Assembly: GCA_030549175.1 (NCBI GenBank)
Contig: JAUKUA010000003.1
Coordinates: 1,178,001 to 1,242,000 of the forward strand
From: Lasiosphaeris hirsuta
Lineage: Eukaryota; Ascomycota; Sordariomycetes; Sordariales; Lasiosphaeriaceae
Reading direction: 5' to 3'
Length of the DNA stretch: 64,000 nt
Below, in pieces: positions 49,685 through 60,438 of this stretch. Each line of letters opens with the position of its first letter. Within the stretch, counting starts at the first letter, position 1. A program made the position numbers and the translations under genes. Below the pieces are notes generated by a model, which had not been told where the DNA came from, did no database searches, and was given only the letters and a program-made list of their open reading frames with translations.

Positions 49685-50287
49685 AACCTAAACCCCGACA
49701 TTCTCCGGAGTTTAGCCTCAGTAGTAATAGGTAGCTATAGCCAAGCCTAACTAGGTCTTAAAGAGTCATGAAGGGAACCGTCATCATTCGACGTAAGTAC
49801 TAAGGACTTAAAGAAACCTCCGTGGTCGTAGGTACTATACCATCGGAGTTAGTACTAATACCGGCCGTGAACTACCGAAGAAAAGGTTAATAATACTTAG
49901 TGTGAACCCTGATTAGTAAGGTGTGAGAGACAGGTAGCTAAGATCTTGGGCCGGTAAAGCGGCTAAGGATGAATGTTCGTATATTTTAGTATCTTTGTAT
50001 ATTGTACATAGTCTCCATAAAAGAGATAGGGGCCCTACGACGGATCCTTGAGAGGAAGAAGCTCCCCAGTCCTTTTTGAAAATAGCCTAGAAAGATTATT
50101 AGCTGAACGTTAGTAAAGCTAAGGGGTAATATAACCCTATGAACCCTTCTGTTTCTTATTAACTTATAACTACGAGGTATCGTCTACTATCTTCCTTGTA
50201 ATCATTCCATCTCCTTACATCTACCTTCTTCCTCACAACTACTAGAACTTTAGGTTACGAAGATCATTTCTCTCACCTCGTGTGAAA
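49685..50287 (+). repeat. LTR2 (copy b), right part, truncated
   Basis: Continues copy b after the taaac duplication (aacctaaaccccgacattctcc...ctcgtgtgaaa). It stops at about 50287, where LTR3-like tails begin. Confidence 0.8.
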
Positions 50288-50519
50288 CCTTGTCTGCGAT
50301 ACTTGCCTTCAACAATCAATCCCTCACCTAACTAGGCGTTCTGCCTTGTGGTTTGTCATTCAACACTGGGTATTTAGATACTCGGTGCATAGGTTGTAAC
50401 AGAGACTTACCTTCCTATAATCTATCTTCTTCTCACTGTAATCAAACTAGGCGTTCTACCTTAAAACCTGTTTGTATTCAGCACAAAGTACACAGATACT
50501 TAGTGTACAGGATGTAACA
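50288..50519 (+). repeat. Two adjacent LTR3-like 3' ends
   Basis: 50288-50401 (ending ggttgtaaca) and 50402-50519 (ending ggatgtaaca) each resemble the last about 115 bp of LTR3, with actaggcgttct(g/a)cctt in common. They look like truncated, diverged LTR3 ends in tandem. Confidence 0.6.
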
Positions 50520-50884
50520 CCTCGTCTATGAATAATATTAATAGATAAGATAGGTTAATAACTATTAAAAAACCAGTAGTAGTGGGATACTAAGATAATA
50601 TTAAATCTTAGAATAGTCCAACGCTATTTGTCGCATAACTGCGGTGTGTGTGGCACAGCGCTCTGGCGCAGCCACAGCTGTGGCTGCGAGCGCTGGCTAT
50701 TGCAGAGGAGCTCACGCTCATCTGTAAGAGCCTAGCGCCTTGGCAGAGCACTCTGTCTTTTGTATATCTTCGGCGCTCACGCGCCTTGCTCTCTTAGCTG
50801 GAGCAGCCTCAATTCAATATTCTTTTCTCTCCATTGCTCAGCTCCAGAAGTGTCAGACTATTCCTTTTACACAACGAGGCAACC
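50520..50884. other. Unassigned sequence with a strong palindrome
   Basis: The first 110 bp are RIPped. From about 50,640 it is GC-rich and not RIPped. It contains the 22-bp palindrome at 50667-50688 and no supported gene. Confidence 0.5.
50667..50688. repeat. Perfect 22-bp palindrome
   Basis: CGCAGCCACAG followed directly by its reverse complement. agcgct occurs just outside on both sides, which extends the dyad with a few unpaired bases. Confidence 0.85.
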
Positions 50885-51258
50885 TGTCACATCCTGAGTT
50901 GCCAGCATGCCAGGATCACGTGCAAAGGATGTACCTAATCAACAGGAACCACTGCTAGGAACTAATCAAAGAGCACTCAGTGGAGCCTGAAGCTTGGGGA
51001 CCAAGCATCCTTCGTCTACCAAGCACCTTGGAGCGTAAGGATTCCTGTTCCTCACGCAAGCAATTACATTCTGTTGTATCCCAAAGTACTACCAACTCTG
51101 GTGATAGCAATCTGTTTGACAGAGTGTGACCCCGTATCTGAGAGACTTGTCTTCCCAAGATCAATCCTTCCCTGCACCATAATCGAACTAGTCTACCTTG
51201 CCATCTGGTCTGTCATTCAATACTGGATACCTAGGTACGTAGTGCACAGGTTGTAACA
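50885..51258 (+). repeat. LTR3-like solo LTR at the edge of the repeat block
   Basis: TGTCACATCC...GGTTGTAACA, about 374 bp. It shares the central ctcacgcaagcaattacattctg and ctgtttgacagagtgtgacc segments with other LTR3 copies. Little RIP. No clear TSD. Confidence 0.7.
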
Positions 51259-52267
51259 CATCCCTCCTCAAAGTTATAGCACCTTCAAGTCCCACGCCAA
51301 TAAACAAACAAGGGTTGGATTGTACTGTGACACTCGGGGTCCTGCCCTTCCGTCCTTATTCTTCTGGGAAGAAGGATAGTCTAATGAGTACATCAACTAA
51401 TGCACGGCTACGAGAGGCGGCAGAAGAAAATCGAGGAGGGGTGTGGCTCTCGCTATCGTAGGCTATTGACTAATGTTTGAACTGTTGGGCTGATCTTGGG
51501 TCAGATCTAGTGGGCCCGGCGTTTGTGCATGCCGTTGGGTCCTCAGCTACCTATGTAATAGCTGTTCGGACCGGACTCGCCCATTCATTATGGAAGTGGG
51601 TATGCTTAGACAATGGTAGAGCGTACAGAGGGTGAGGTGGAAGGCCTGAGACCGAAGTGCTCCAATTTAGAGCAAGCTGAGTGGGCCGATGTACGGCTAA
51701 GCCCTCGATGCCGCTCTATCCTGAGTGGTAATTGAGGCGGTGTTCAATATAGAAGCGCAGCCGTCATGATTGGCCCAATGCCGACAGATATTTCTGGTGC
51801 ACACAGCAATTGGTCGAGAGGCTGGTGCCGCTCCTGTGCAACCCCAGCTTGTGCCAGCTTCCCCAACCCGGTCAAGTGAGGCGCCAAGGGCCCTAGGGCG
51901 GCGCGCAGCCCTGGTCTCGTGCCAAGGGAGGCACGCGTGCAGCCCCTGTGCATCCCTGGACAGGAAAGCGCACTCGGCTTGGGGCTGACTGGCTAGCCTG
52001 TGGTTTCCTGCAGCACCCCTCCCCTCCGCTTCCCTGGCGGCGTCGACCTAGAGCCTTGCAAGGGTGGCTTGGCGGACTCGGCGAGCCACCAACACAAACG
52101 TCATGTGGGCCGTCGCAAGCCCCCCCCGGACGATCATTCTGTCAGATAGTCACGGCGCGCACATAAATACGGCCACCGCCATTTGCGCGGCGGGCGTTGA
52201 ACCCGAGGTCTTTGCAATGGCACCACTTGCGAACACTCCCCAGACCGAATAAACGAATCATCTCAAC
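51259..52267. other. Intergenic, upstream of the phosphatase gene
   Basis: Gene-like base composition. Short open frames on both strands overlap without family resemblance. It should hold the phosphatase promoter. The sequence just before the ATG has an in-frame TAA at 52250, so the 52268 start is supported. Confidence 0.5.
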
Positions 52268-53746
52268 ATGTCGCGCCTCCGGCACATGACGTCGGATGCG
52301 ACGAGCCTCGAGAGCCAGACGCGGAGCGAACGCGGCTTCGTCGACACGGAAGCGTCCCTGGTGAGCATCGGCAGCGCCAAAATCTCGGGCGCCAACAAGT
52401 TGCGTGGCCTGCTCTCCTTCCTCGGTCCCAATAACCCGCTGCCCGCCCCTATCACCAAGCACGATGTCGTGTGGCTGATGGACAATGTCGCCTACCGCGG
52501 CTCCGGCGGCGCATGGCATGCTGAGTTTGTGTCGGCTACCTTTGAAGGCGACATCTCGGCCAAGCTCGTCGACATCGTTGGTGACATTGCTGGCTGCGTC
52601 GGTTTGTCCAAGGGTGACGAAGAGGAGGCCATAATTGAGCGCCGCATTGTGCCCTTTGTCAGGGATGTCCTCCCGGGACGCCAGGTCAAGGTCGACATTC
52701 ACACCCAGGATACGGGGAGGTTGAGGATTGGGCCTGGAGGGAGGAATGGCATCAGCAGCGATGTCAAGAAAATCCCCACCCCTGTAGACAGCTCGGTTGT
52801 CTTATCTACGGCAGACGTCCCCGAGGGCGCGCAGGGCCTGCTGGAGATGAAGACGGTGTTTGCTGAACCAGAGGGGTGGGCGATTATCTCGGGTATGAAT
52901 TACTTCTCTCTTCGATCGACTCGCTATGAGCAATTGACTGACATGCGGCGGCTGCAGATATCGATGATACCATCAAGATCACCCAAACGAGCGACCCCGT
53001 TGGCATCTTGCGGTCAACATTCATCGTAGGTCCCTCAAGCGGAGTGGCTATACCGAGTACGCTCGAGAATGGATGCTAATTTCAAGTCACGCGCAGTCTG
53101 AGCCTGCCCCGGTTCCCGGCATGCCAGAGCTTTATGCCTACCTCCAGACCCTCGTGACGGCGGAGGCCCCGTGGTTTTACCTCTCGGCATCGCCATACAA
53201 CCTATACCCCTTCCTCCGCGAATTCAGAGACGGGCACTTCCCACACGGCCAATTGATTCTTCGAGACGCCAACCTCATGACAATTCCCGGCCTACTCTCT
53301 AATCTAACCCTTGGTACCCAACAGTACAAGGTCGACCGGATAAAGAAGGTCAACCGCTGGCTACCAAAGAGGAAGATGATCTTCATCGGCGACTCCACCC
53401 AGAGCGACCCCGAGGCTTATGGTGAGTTTTTCGAACCCGCTCCGCTCCGGCGCGTGTGAGGTCCGCGCTAATCCGACATCCATGAAGGCGAGATCTACAG
53501 GACGTATCCCGGATGGGTCAAGTTGATTCTCATCCGCAAAGTCACCGACGTGGCCTCGGTCGGCAAGGAGGAGAAGAACGTGCCGGCGAGGTTTGAAGCG
53601 GCCTTTGCGGGCATCCCGCGGTATGTCACCTACACACCATCAGAACTTTGGGCCGACGAACTGACATGCATTACAGAGACACGTGGCACATATTCGAGGA
53701 TCCATCCGAGTGCCAGCCGCTGCTTCACAAGGCCACGTCTTCATGA
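52268..53746 (+). CDS. App1-type (DUF2183) phosphatidate phosphatase-like protein
   Basis: Five exons: 52268-52892, 52958-53025, 53097-53421, 53488-53620 and 53677-53746; 406 residues. The C-terminal half has the HAD-like DxDxT motif DIDDT (209-213), the motif II region FYLSASP (258-264), a candidate motif III lysine (K309) and the acidic motif GDSTQSD (329-335). This is the App1 catalytic domain, which in yeast is a Mg2+-dependent phosphatidate phosphatase producing diacylglycerol, linked to actin patches and endocytosis. The first about 200 residues match the conserved N-terminal part of fungal homologues. At 406 residues it is shorter than budding yeast App1 because the long C-terminal tail is absent. 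The introns interrupt the catalytic domain and restore it exactly. No membrane segment is seen. Confidence 0.9.
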
Positions 53747-54280
53747 TCGTCTCGATTAGCGTTTCGTGCTTGGAAGCTTGGCATTCATCATTGGATCGAT
53801 TTCGAATTCATATTTTTGGATACTCGGCGTCGAGGATTGGCGGGCATAAACAGTTTCGGGGGTTTTGGGCTATCTTTGAGCGATGCGCTGTATGAATATC
53901 GATACCACTAGTGGATGCGAGTTTTGGGATCGGTTTGCGTGAGTCATTTGGATTTGGAGCGGGGAATGGTTTGCCGTTTGGACTATGGGAGTCGCACGTT
54001 AATCGCATTGTATTGTAGGTAACGATGTCTTAACTCGGCCCCGGAATCTCTTTGAGGCAGCTATATAGTCTGATGCCTACGTCAGAGTCTTTCCCACTAC
54101 CCCAGCATGTTAATTCCACTCGCTATTAGTAGCCCCGCCTGGACCGGCTCTATTGTACGGCAATCGCGGGGGTTGCATCGTTGAAGGCATTGTTTGTGTT
54201 TTTGTACAAGGCAAGTCTCACCATCAACACCTTCAATCACATACTGTCGACGCCATTCTAAGTATCGCAACACAGCCGCA
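53747..54280. other. Intergenic between phosphatase and broken GST gene
   Basis: No supported gene. It probably holds the phosphatase 3' UTR and what was the GST promoter. Confidence 0.5.
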
Positions 54281-54435
54281 ATGGCCTCGGAAGCAGCGAC
54301 TAAGCAGTCCAAGGATACATCATACCACCTGATCTATTGGCCTAGCCTCCCTGGCCGCGGCGAGTACAATCCGCCTGGCCCTCGAGGAAGCCAGCGCCTC
54401 ATACACCGCTCTTATAGAGACTGACCTCCGACACC

Positions 54436-54867
54436 TAGGTCTAAGATTCTAAGGTTTTTAGGTTTACGTAGGTATTTAACATGGAAGTCCTAAAGTTCCT
54501 AAGTGTTAGAGAAGTACTTATACGGTTCTTAAGTCTAATCTTTTTCTTTAAAGTAACCTTCCCACTTAATAAGATACTTTACTTTTCTTTTCTTAATACG
54601 AGAATTAATTACTTCCTCCATTATAAACTCCTTAGGGTATATATCTCCAACCTACTTTAGGACCTCTAAAAGATGAAGGGTCTGTTAAGAGCCTATGTAA
54701 TATAGTTTGATAAGAGAGACGTAGAAGGTGGGATGAATTTTCTAACGTTTAAAGAGTTTAAGTTTTACTGTTATTAGGGATATTACCTTGAGGATTTTAA
54801 AGGGTCTGAGTAACTTCTTATCTAACTTCTTAAAAAAAGAGGTTTTAGTCTTAATATTTCTGCGCTT
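54436..54867 (-). mobile_element. Fragment of LTR1-type Gypsy pol 3' end
   Basis: Collinear with 37,735-38,165 of element E (antisense chromodomain region) and heavily RIPped. No LTR is attached. It lies inside the broken GST gene. Confidence 0.8.
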
Positions 54868-55600
54868 ACAGAAACCGCTTGGCATCTGTACGAGGCGGTG
54901 GTGACCGGCTACGTCGGAGACGAGTGATAGGGGCCGATGCTACAGCCGTAAAACGCTACATCCATAGGAGCCGCTTATATGCGATGTAGACTCTAGTACG
55001 AATCGAAGAACAGGACGTAACGGAGCCACGCTATATGCGGCGACGTTACCACGCCACTTTTGCACACCGGCAAGAAAAGTTTAAACTTGAACCATGTGTT
55101 GACATCTCTCATTTCGGCTGATTATCACGAGGACAAATTCTGGGATCTAATTTTGGGCTAAGGGGTCCCGAATTTAGGACCCAGAATATACCAGTACATG
55201 CACTAGGATGGTAATTCCACAGTATCCCAGCTCAGAATTTGGGGTGCTCTCTAGTGACTCCGAGACCCTCAGCACCTATCTTTTGCCAGGTTTTTACATC
55301 GGAGGCCTATATAATAGAGAGATCCTCCGATAATTGATAGTGTTTTGGTGAGAATTGGCCTGGTAGATTGAACTATCGTTCTTAAATAGCAAACGGATAT
55401 CCAACGAGCGGTCTACACTAGAATCATATTCCTATGGTGAACGTGCCTGAAACTAGGTCCGCAAAATTATCCCTGGGCAATTCGTTTTCCATTTTTGTAA
55501 ATGGCAGGTTTAACCGAGGTGGGCAGGAACGAGGTTCCGGGGCTGGACAGCAGACGCACGCCAGGATCACCAAAGCTCAGGTTAAAGCAGCAGCAGGTCA
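54868..55600. other. Non-coding sequence within the broken GST locus
   Basis: Little or no RIP. No family resemblance. It may be part of a second insertion or a rearranged filler. Confidence 0.4.
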
Positions 55601-55876
55601 GGACCACGTCCAGGAACGGAAATTGCTAATGGTAAGATAGGCAAGAGACATATGTCTGTTGCTGATGTTGGGTGATGAGTGTGTGGACGGTGTCAAGTTC
55701 ACGTTTCCCAGGGCCATGGCCAAGTTGCAGCGCCAAGACATGCTCCCCAAGGTCTTTGCGCTGCATGCCGCCGTCAAGGAGAGTCCGCGCATCAGGCGTA
55801 TCTGGAAAGTCCGCGTCGTCAGCAGTACTCGAATGGCATCTACCGGTACTATGAGGAGCTTGGCTTGGAAGGCTGA

Positions 55877-56319
55877 TTGATTATGGAAAGCTCTTTGTCG
55901 TCGACTGAAGTTGAAACAGAACCGCGCGATGGTGGAGAAGTATTGATGGAATGAACAGCTGCAGCCATTCATTGAGCGGCATGTGGCCCGATTGTATTTA
56001 GTTTTTGTGCTGAAACCAATGACGCCGGGGTTCCCGTGGCCGCTTGCTCACTCATCCACATTCCATGATCGCTTCCCATGTTTTCCCCGAGCCACTCATT
56101 GAACACTGATATTCGCCACCCGCCGTAACCCCTTCACATTACAGGGACAAAATCCCCCCCGCACGCCCACTACCCGCGATTGATGACGTAGAGTGGTCTC
56201 AAGAAGCCAAACTATAAAACCCTCTCGTCACCCCCTTACACCGTTCCAAACCACCAAAAACCCCCTGTTAAAGTGTCATCCTTCGGTAACTAATTCCCCC
56301 CCCCCCCTTCGTTCGAGGC
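55877..56319. other. Intergenic, cupin gene upstream region
   Basis: Short C-runs and pyrimidine-rich tracts (for example 56,287-56,309) precede the cupin ATG. No supported gene. Confidence 0.5.
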
Positions 56320-57065
56320 ATGTCGACCACCCCAATTCGCCGCCTCTTTTCTCCCACCAGCGTGCGCCGTCTTGGATCCGGTCTCTCTCTCACTCACACC
56401 GCCATCTCAACGCATACTGGCATCAGACGGCAGCAACCCCAACAACAGTGCTTCCGAGCCCTCAGCACCACCCCAAACCCCTGCAACGTCACCGTCAACA
56501 CAATGCCCTTCGCCACGCCCAGCAGTGACCCTCCTCAGCATGCTATGCAATACTTCCCCAGCATGACGACCGCCCTGCCCTCCGAGTCGGGTGAGTTCCG
56601 GCGGGTTCTCTGGACGGGGCTCTACTCGCAAGTGGTGCTGATGACGATTCCCGTGGGCGGTGACATTGGCGAGGAGGTATAAACACCCCCCCCCCCTCCC
56701 CCCCCACTCCTCTTAATGCCCTTGCCATGAGATCCCTAACACCTTGCCAGGTCCACACGGTAGACCAAGCTCTGACCTTCACATCGGGCATTGGCCTTGC
56801 CCAAGTGGGTGGCAAGGAGCAGGATATCAAAGCCGGTGACATGGTGGTCGTCCCCGCTGGCACAAAGCACCAATTTCTCAACAAGGGGCCGACACCCTTG
56901 ATGCTCTACACGGTATATTCGCCTGCAGAGCACAAGCCCACCACGATGCACAAAACCAAAGAGGATGGCGACCGCGAGGAAGAAGCAGGCATCGATGAGC
57001 CGCCGGCGTGGAGCCAAAGGAACAAAAAGCAGAATGAGGACGAGGGCTGGGTCAAGGCTAGCTAA
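56320..57065 (+). CDS. Cupin-domain protein with mitochondrial-like leader
   Basis: Two exons, 56320-56676 and 56751-57065, 223 residues. The intron (74 nt, unusually C-rich) is phase 0 and joins GEE to VHTVDQ. The conserved barrel runs from about 98 to 181: motif 1 region IGEEVHTVDQ with H121, and motif 2 AGDMVVVPAGTKH with H159, then LYTVYSPAEHK. The family is the small single-domain Cupin_2 (PF07883-type); activity is unknown. The N-terminal 60 residues are rich in Arg, Ser and Thr and lack acidic residues, like a mitochondrial presequence. Met62 (56503) would give a form without it. The C-terminal tail is charged. Confidence 0.85.
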
Positions 57066-58259
57066 TCCATTTCTCGGTCACCTAAGGTATTTGATGAGCA
57101 TTCGCGAGAACAGGAACCTTTAAGGCAGGCAAAGAGGCCGTTAGATATGCTGGCTTGTATTTCTGGCTGTAATGTATTTAGTAAGGAGATATTATTCAGA
57201 GAAACAACTTGTCATCAACTCCGCTTAACCCAAAACTCTTTCTCACGAGTCCTGCTCACTCGAGAGTCAAGCGAAGCTGAACACCAATGCCTCCAGCCAT
57301 CAAGTGTAGTACACAGTATATTACCCCCCTCCCAGGAACCTGCCCCGGTATTCTGGGTCGGTTCACCTCCCTCTCTCCTTCCCCGGCTACCTATATTTTC
57401 GAGTTTGACCGTATTTGATAGGTTCGTAGCGGTACCATCACCTGTGGGAACAGGACAAATTTCTCCAGAGTCATTCTTAACGGAGTATTATTTGTTCTAC
57501 AGCATCCATTCCGGATTTTCTGTAACTCAGGATGGTCGCACTCACACGATATATACCCAAGGAAGAGAGGGAACACGGCGAGGAGGAGAAGCAATCAGAC
57601 AGACGAGAGGCGTCCTCGAAGGAGTCCACAAGAAGCAAATTAATTAATTTTTTTAAAAAAAGCCGACAACGACCCGTCAGGGCGTCAACCTGCCCATTCG
57701 GGACCGCAATGCGGCGCTGAGGGAAAACTGAGCCAAACCCCCAACAGCCAGGGCGCCAGCGGGCAGAGGCCCAGATGTGATGCCCCGCTGGTGCTGCCGA
57801 AGAACAGAAACTAAAGAGAAAACTATAATACAAAAACCAAAAGCCAACCCAAACGCCAGAGAACTAAATCCACTTGGAATCATCTCAGTACCCAAACACG
57901 CCCTATATAATAACCTTAATAAACTGTCCTTCTGTAACCCTCTGTTACCACTTTAAAGTTAATTTATACTTAATATAGCATATTAAGTTTTTGTTAACTT
58001 TAATATTTCTTATTTATTTTTAAATATATATATAACCTATCCTACAATAAAACAACTGTAATAAAATTAACCAATAACTTATTCCTACCTAGAGAAAATA
58101 GTAATATTTACTAAATAAAAGGTCTTCAAATCTTATTTAAATGACTAAATGAAAAAGAAGATCAAGGCATAAAACTATATTTAATATTATTAATGTAGTA
58201 AGTTAATATATTGTTAATTGTAAGCATGTGCACTTTTAGCCACTTAAAGACGATATAAT
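57066..58259. other. Intergenic; no supported gene
   Basis: An open frame at 57147-57647 has no recognisable family, uneven composition and overlaps frames on the other strand, so it is not called. From about 57,900 the sequence becomes very AT-rich, like a small RIPped or low-complexity island next to the solo LTR. Confidence 0.5.
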
Positions 58260-58694
58260 TGTCACGTCACAACCCAAATAGGAATCAGAGGTCAGGTGAC
58301 AAAGAATGGGACAGCCAATAGGAGAAACACAGAGTAATGCACTCAATCACGACTATGCTCTGTGTGCTCCGAGAGGGAGCAACAGAGCAAGAAGAGCATA
58401 AGTACGAGTTACTTATATTCTCTTACTCTCTAGATAGTTATAAGTAGCCAAGATGTTAGATACCTTGGAGCGTGAAGATTCCTATTCCTCACGCAAGCAA
58501 TTATATTCTGCTGTATCCCAAAGTACTACTAACTTCGGTGATAGCAATCTGTTTGACAGTGTGTGATAACCCTTCTGCGAGGCTTACCTTCCTACAATCA
58601 ATATTTCCTTGCACCATAATTGAACTAGGTGTTCTGCCTTGTGATCTGACATTCAACACGAGGTACCAAGGTACCTAGTGCATAGGTTTTAACA
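58260..58694 (+). repeat. Solo LTR3 with perfect TSD
   Basis: 435 bp, TGTCACGTCAC...GGTTTTAACA, flanked by ataat at 58255-58259 and 58695-58699. It holds the LTR3 core (ctcacgcaagcaatta, atctgtttgacag). Little RIP. Confidence 0.9.
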
Positions 58695-60438
58695 ATAATT
58701 ACGATATTTTCGACCTGTCTAAGTAATAGAATTTGCGGAAGATTCTAAATAAAGATTATTTAAAATAATACTGGTATATTAGTATTATATATAAGGTAAT
58801 AATAGTAATAAGTCTTACTTTCAGTCTTTCCAGAATATCCTTAAACTAGTTCTTAACTTGGTTAAGGTACCGTCCCGGCTCTCGACGCTCTAATCTAGTA
58901 ATAGCAGCTTATTAACGTCCTAACTAACTAAGTTTCCTGCCTACGAACACGTTAAATTATTGTTAAAGCTGCGTATAGTATTATTAAACAGGTCGTAATA
59001 ACATCCTCTAAGGATTACAGGCTACGGGTACGAGAATAAGTCGAGCCGCTCAGATCTAGCCTTCGTAGAGTTCTGGCTTAACAATACTCTTCCCTCCCCT
59101 TACCTTAGCCACTGGGCGACGTAGCCGGCTCCTCTAAGTACCACGAGATGCCCTCGTAGCCGTGGGAGATAGGCCTTTAAAACGACAGAATAGCGGTTTG
59201 AAGCGGCAGAAAAGGGCTTGAAAGCAATCAAATAGGTACTAGAGGACACGAGTCAAGATAGCTGTTACCACGCAGTCAAATCACCACAGTAATCAAACAG
59301 AGCGTTAGGGAAATCTGTCCCGAGTGACCACTAATAAAGGCCGTTCGTGTCCCGTAGACCTCCTAAAGCAGGTAGGTGCTCTCTGGCAAGTGCGACACGC
59401 GTATCGGCACACCTGGAACGATGTCCTTGAACACCGCCAGGAATTGAACGCCGCCTCCGCTTCCCTGCCGCGGGTAAATATCACCCATCACCCATCACCC
59501 ATTAGCCACAGAAACAGGTGGGACCGGGAGTCCCATAATTGGGTAGAAAGCTGAATGGAAAGGGTGGAGCGATTTTCATATATGCGTGCAATATGAACCC
59601 GGTAGTGGGTTAGCAGACGAACGCGAGCCTCGACAATCTCCCTACCCCGAGAAACTCCCTGCAGAACACATACAATGGGGGGACACCAAGCTGGCAATTG
59701 AAAACATAACCAGAGGGGCCAGGGCGCCTGCTGTGGGAGTCATGTGACATACATCGTAGGCATCCTCTCGGCATCTCGACGGACATTTTAGGCCCAGATA
59801 ATACCTTTCTAGTATCTGAAAAGGCATATCCAGCAACTAGTATATATATCTCTCCCTAATAACGAAGAAATAGGTCAACTGGGTGGACAAGTGTCTCATA
59901 CAAACAGTTTTGGAGGCCTTTTGAACCTTTGCAGCCTGAAGCGGGAGACAACGGGTTTTCTACTTTTCTACCCTAGAGACTTTTGAGTCATAATTACGCC
60001 AACAAGCAAACAAGGGCTGGGGTGTGAACACAATGACAATGGCAAAGTTTGCGGGCTTCAAACCAAATACACATGTTAACAGAAAGTCTTCTCGTATATT
60101 TCCTTGGCCATGCGCTATAAAATATGTCGAAAGAAAGCAGAATCCCACCCAGGATCAACGCCGGTACTAATGCATACAAGCCAGATTTTCTTTTCGCGAG
60201 CCAACCTCCCCCCTTCCTTCCCCTTCTCCTTTCCCCTTTTTGTAATAAGATCATGTTCGCCTTTTTGCACCTTGATTTTCCCCAGTAAAGTCGTAAATAA
60301 TGCTGTCGTAATACTCGATCCCCAGGACACAGGGGAACGGCGCCATTTCACCTCGCCTACACAAGGAAGTTAGTCAAACAAGAAAATAGCATTTGGCTGT
60401 GGTAGCCGTGCATCCCGTTTCCGCATTGCTGTATCCTT
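58695..60438. other. Intergenic, no supported gene
   Basis: 58,695-59,030 is AT-rich and RIP-like. 59,050-60,438 has normal composition with only short overlapping frames. The right end probably holds the 3' UTR of the caspase-like gene. Confidence 0.5.

Larger units (their letters stand above)
54281..55876 (+). pseudogene. Glutathione S-transferase gene disrupted by a transposon
   Basis: From the ATG at 54281 the frame reads the N-terminal thioredoxin fold start (YHLIYWPSLPGRGEY). After one extra A at 54368-54369 it continues as IRLALEEASASYT up to about 54420. A RIPped Gypsy piece follows. The C-terminal end reappears at about 55,640-55,876: VDGVKFTFPRAMAKLQRQ, FALHAAVKESPRI, then in another frame YLESPRRQQYSNGIYRYYEEL and a stop at 55874. 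These blocks are those of the GST class related to S-crystallin. The middle, which would hold much of the glutathione and substrate sites, is missing. It is not functional. Confidence 0.8.

Noticed and set aside
51744..52252. Several 60-75-codon frames upstream of the phosphatase gene
   Set aside because: Short, overlapping on both strands, no family resemblance.
57147..57647. 166-codon open frame after the cupin gene
   Set aside because: No recognisable domain, mixed composition, overlapped by frames on the other strand; no start or splice evidence.
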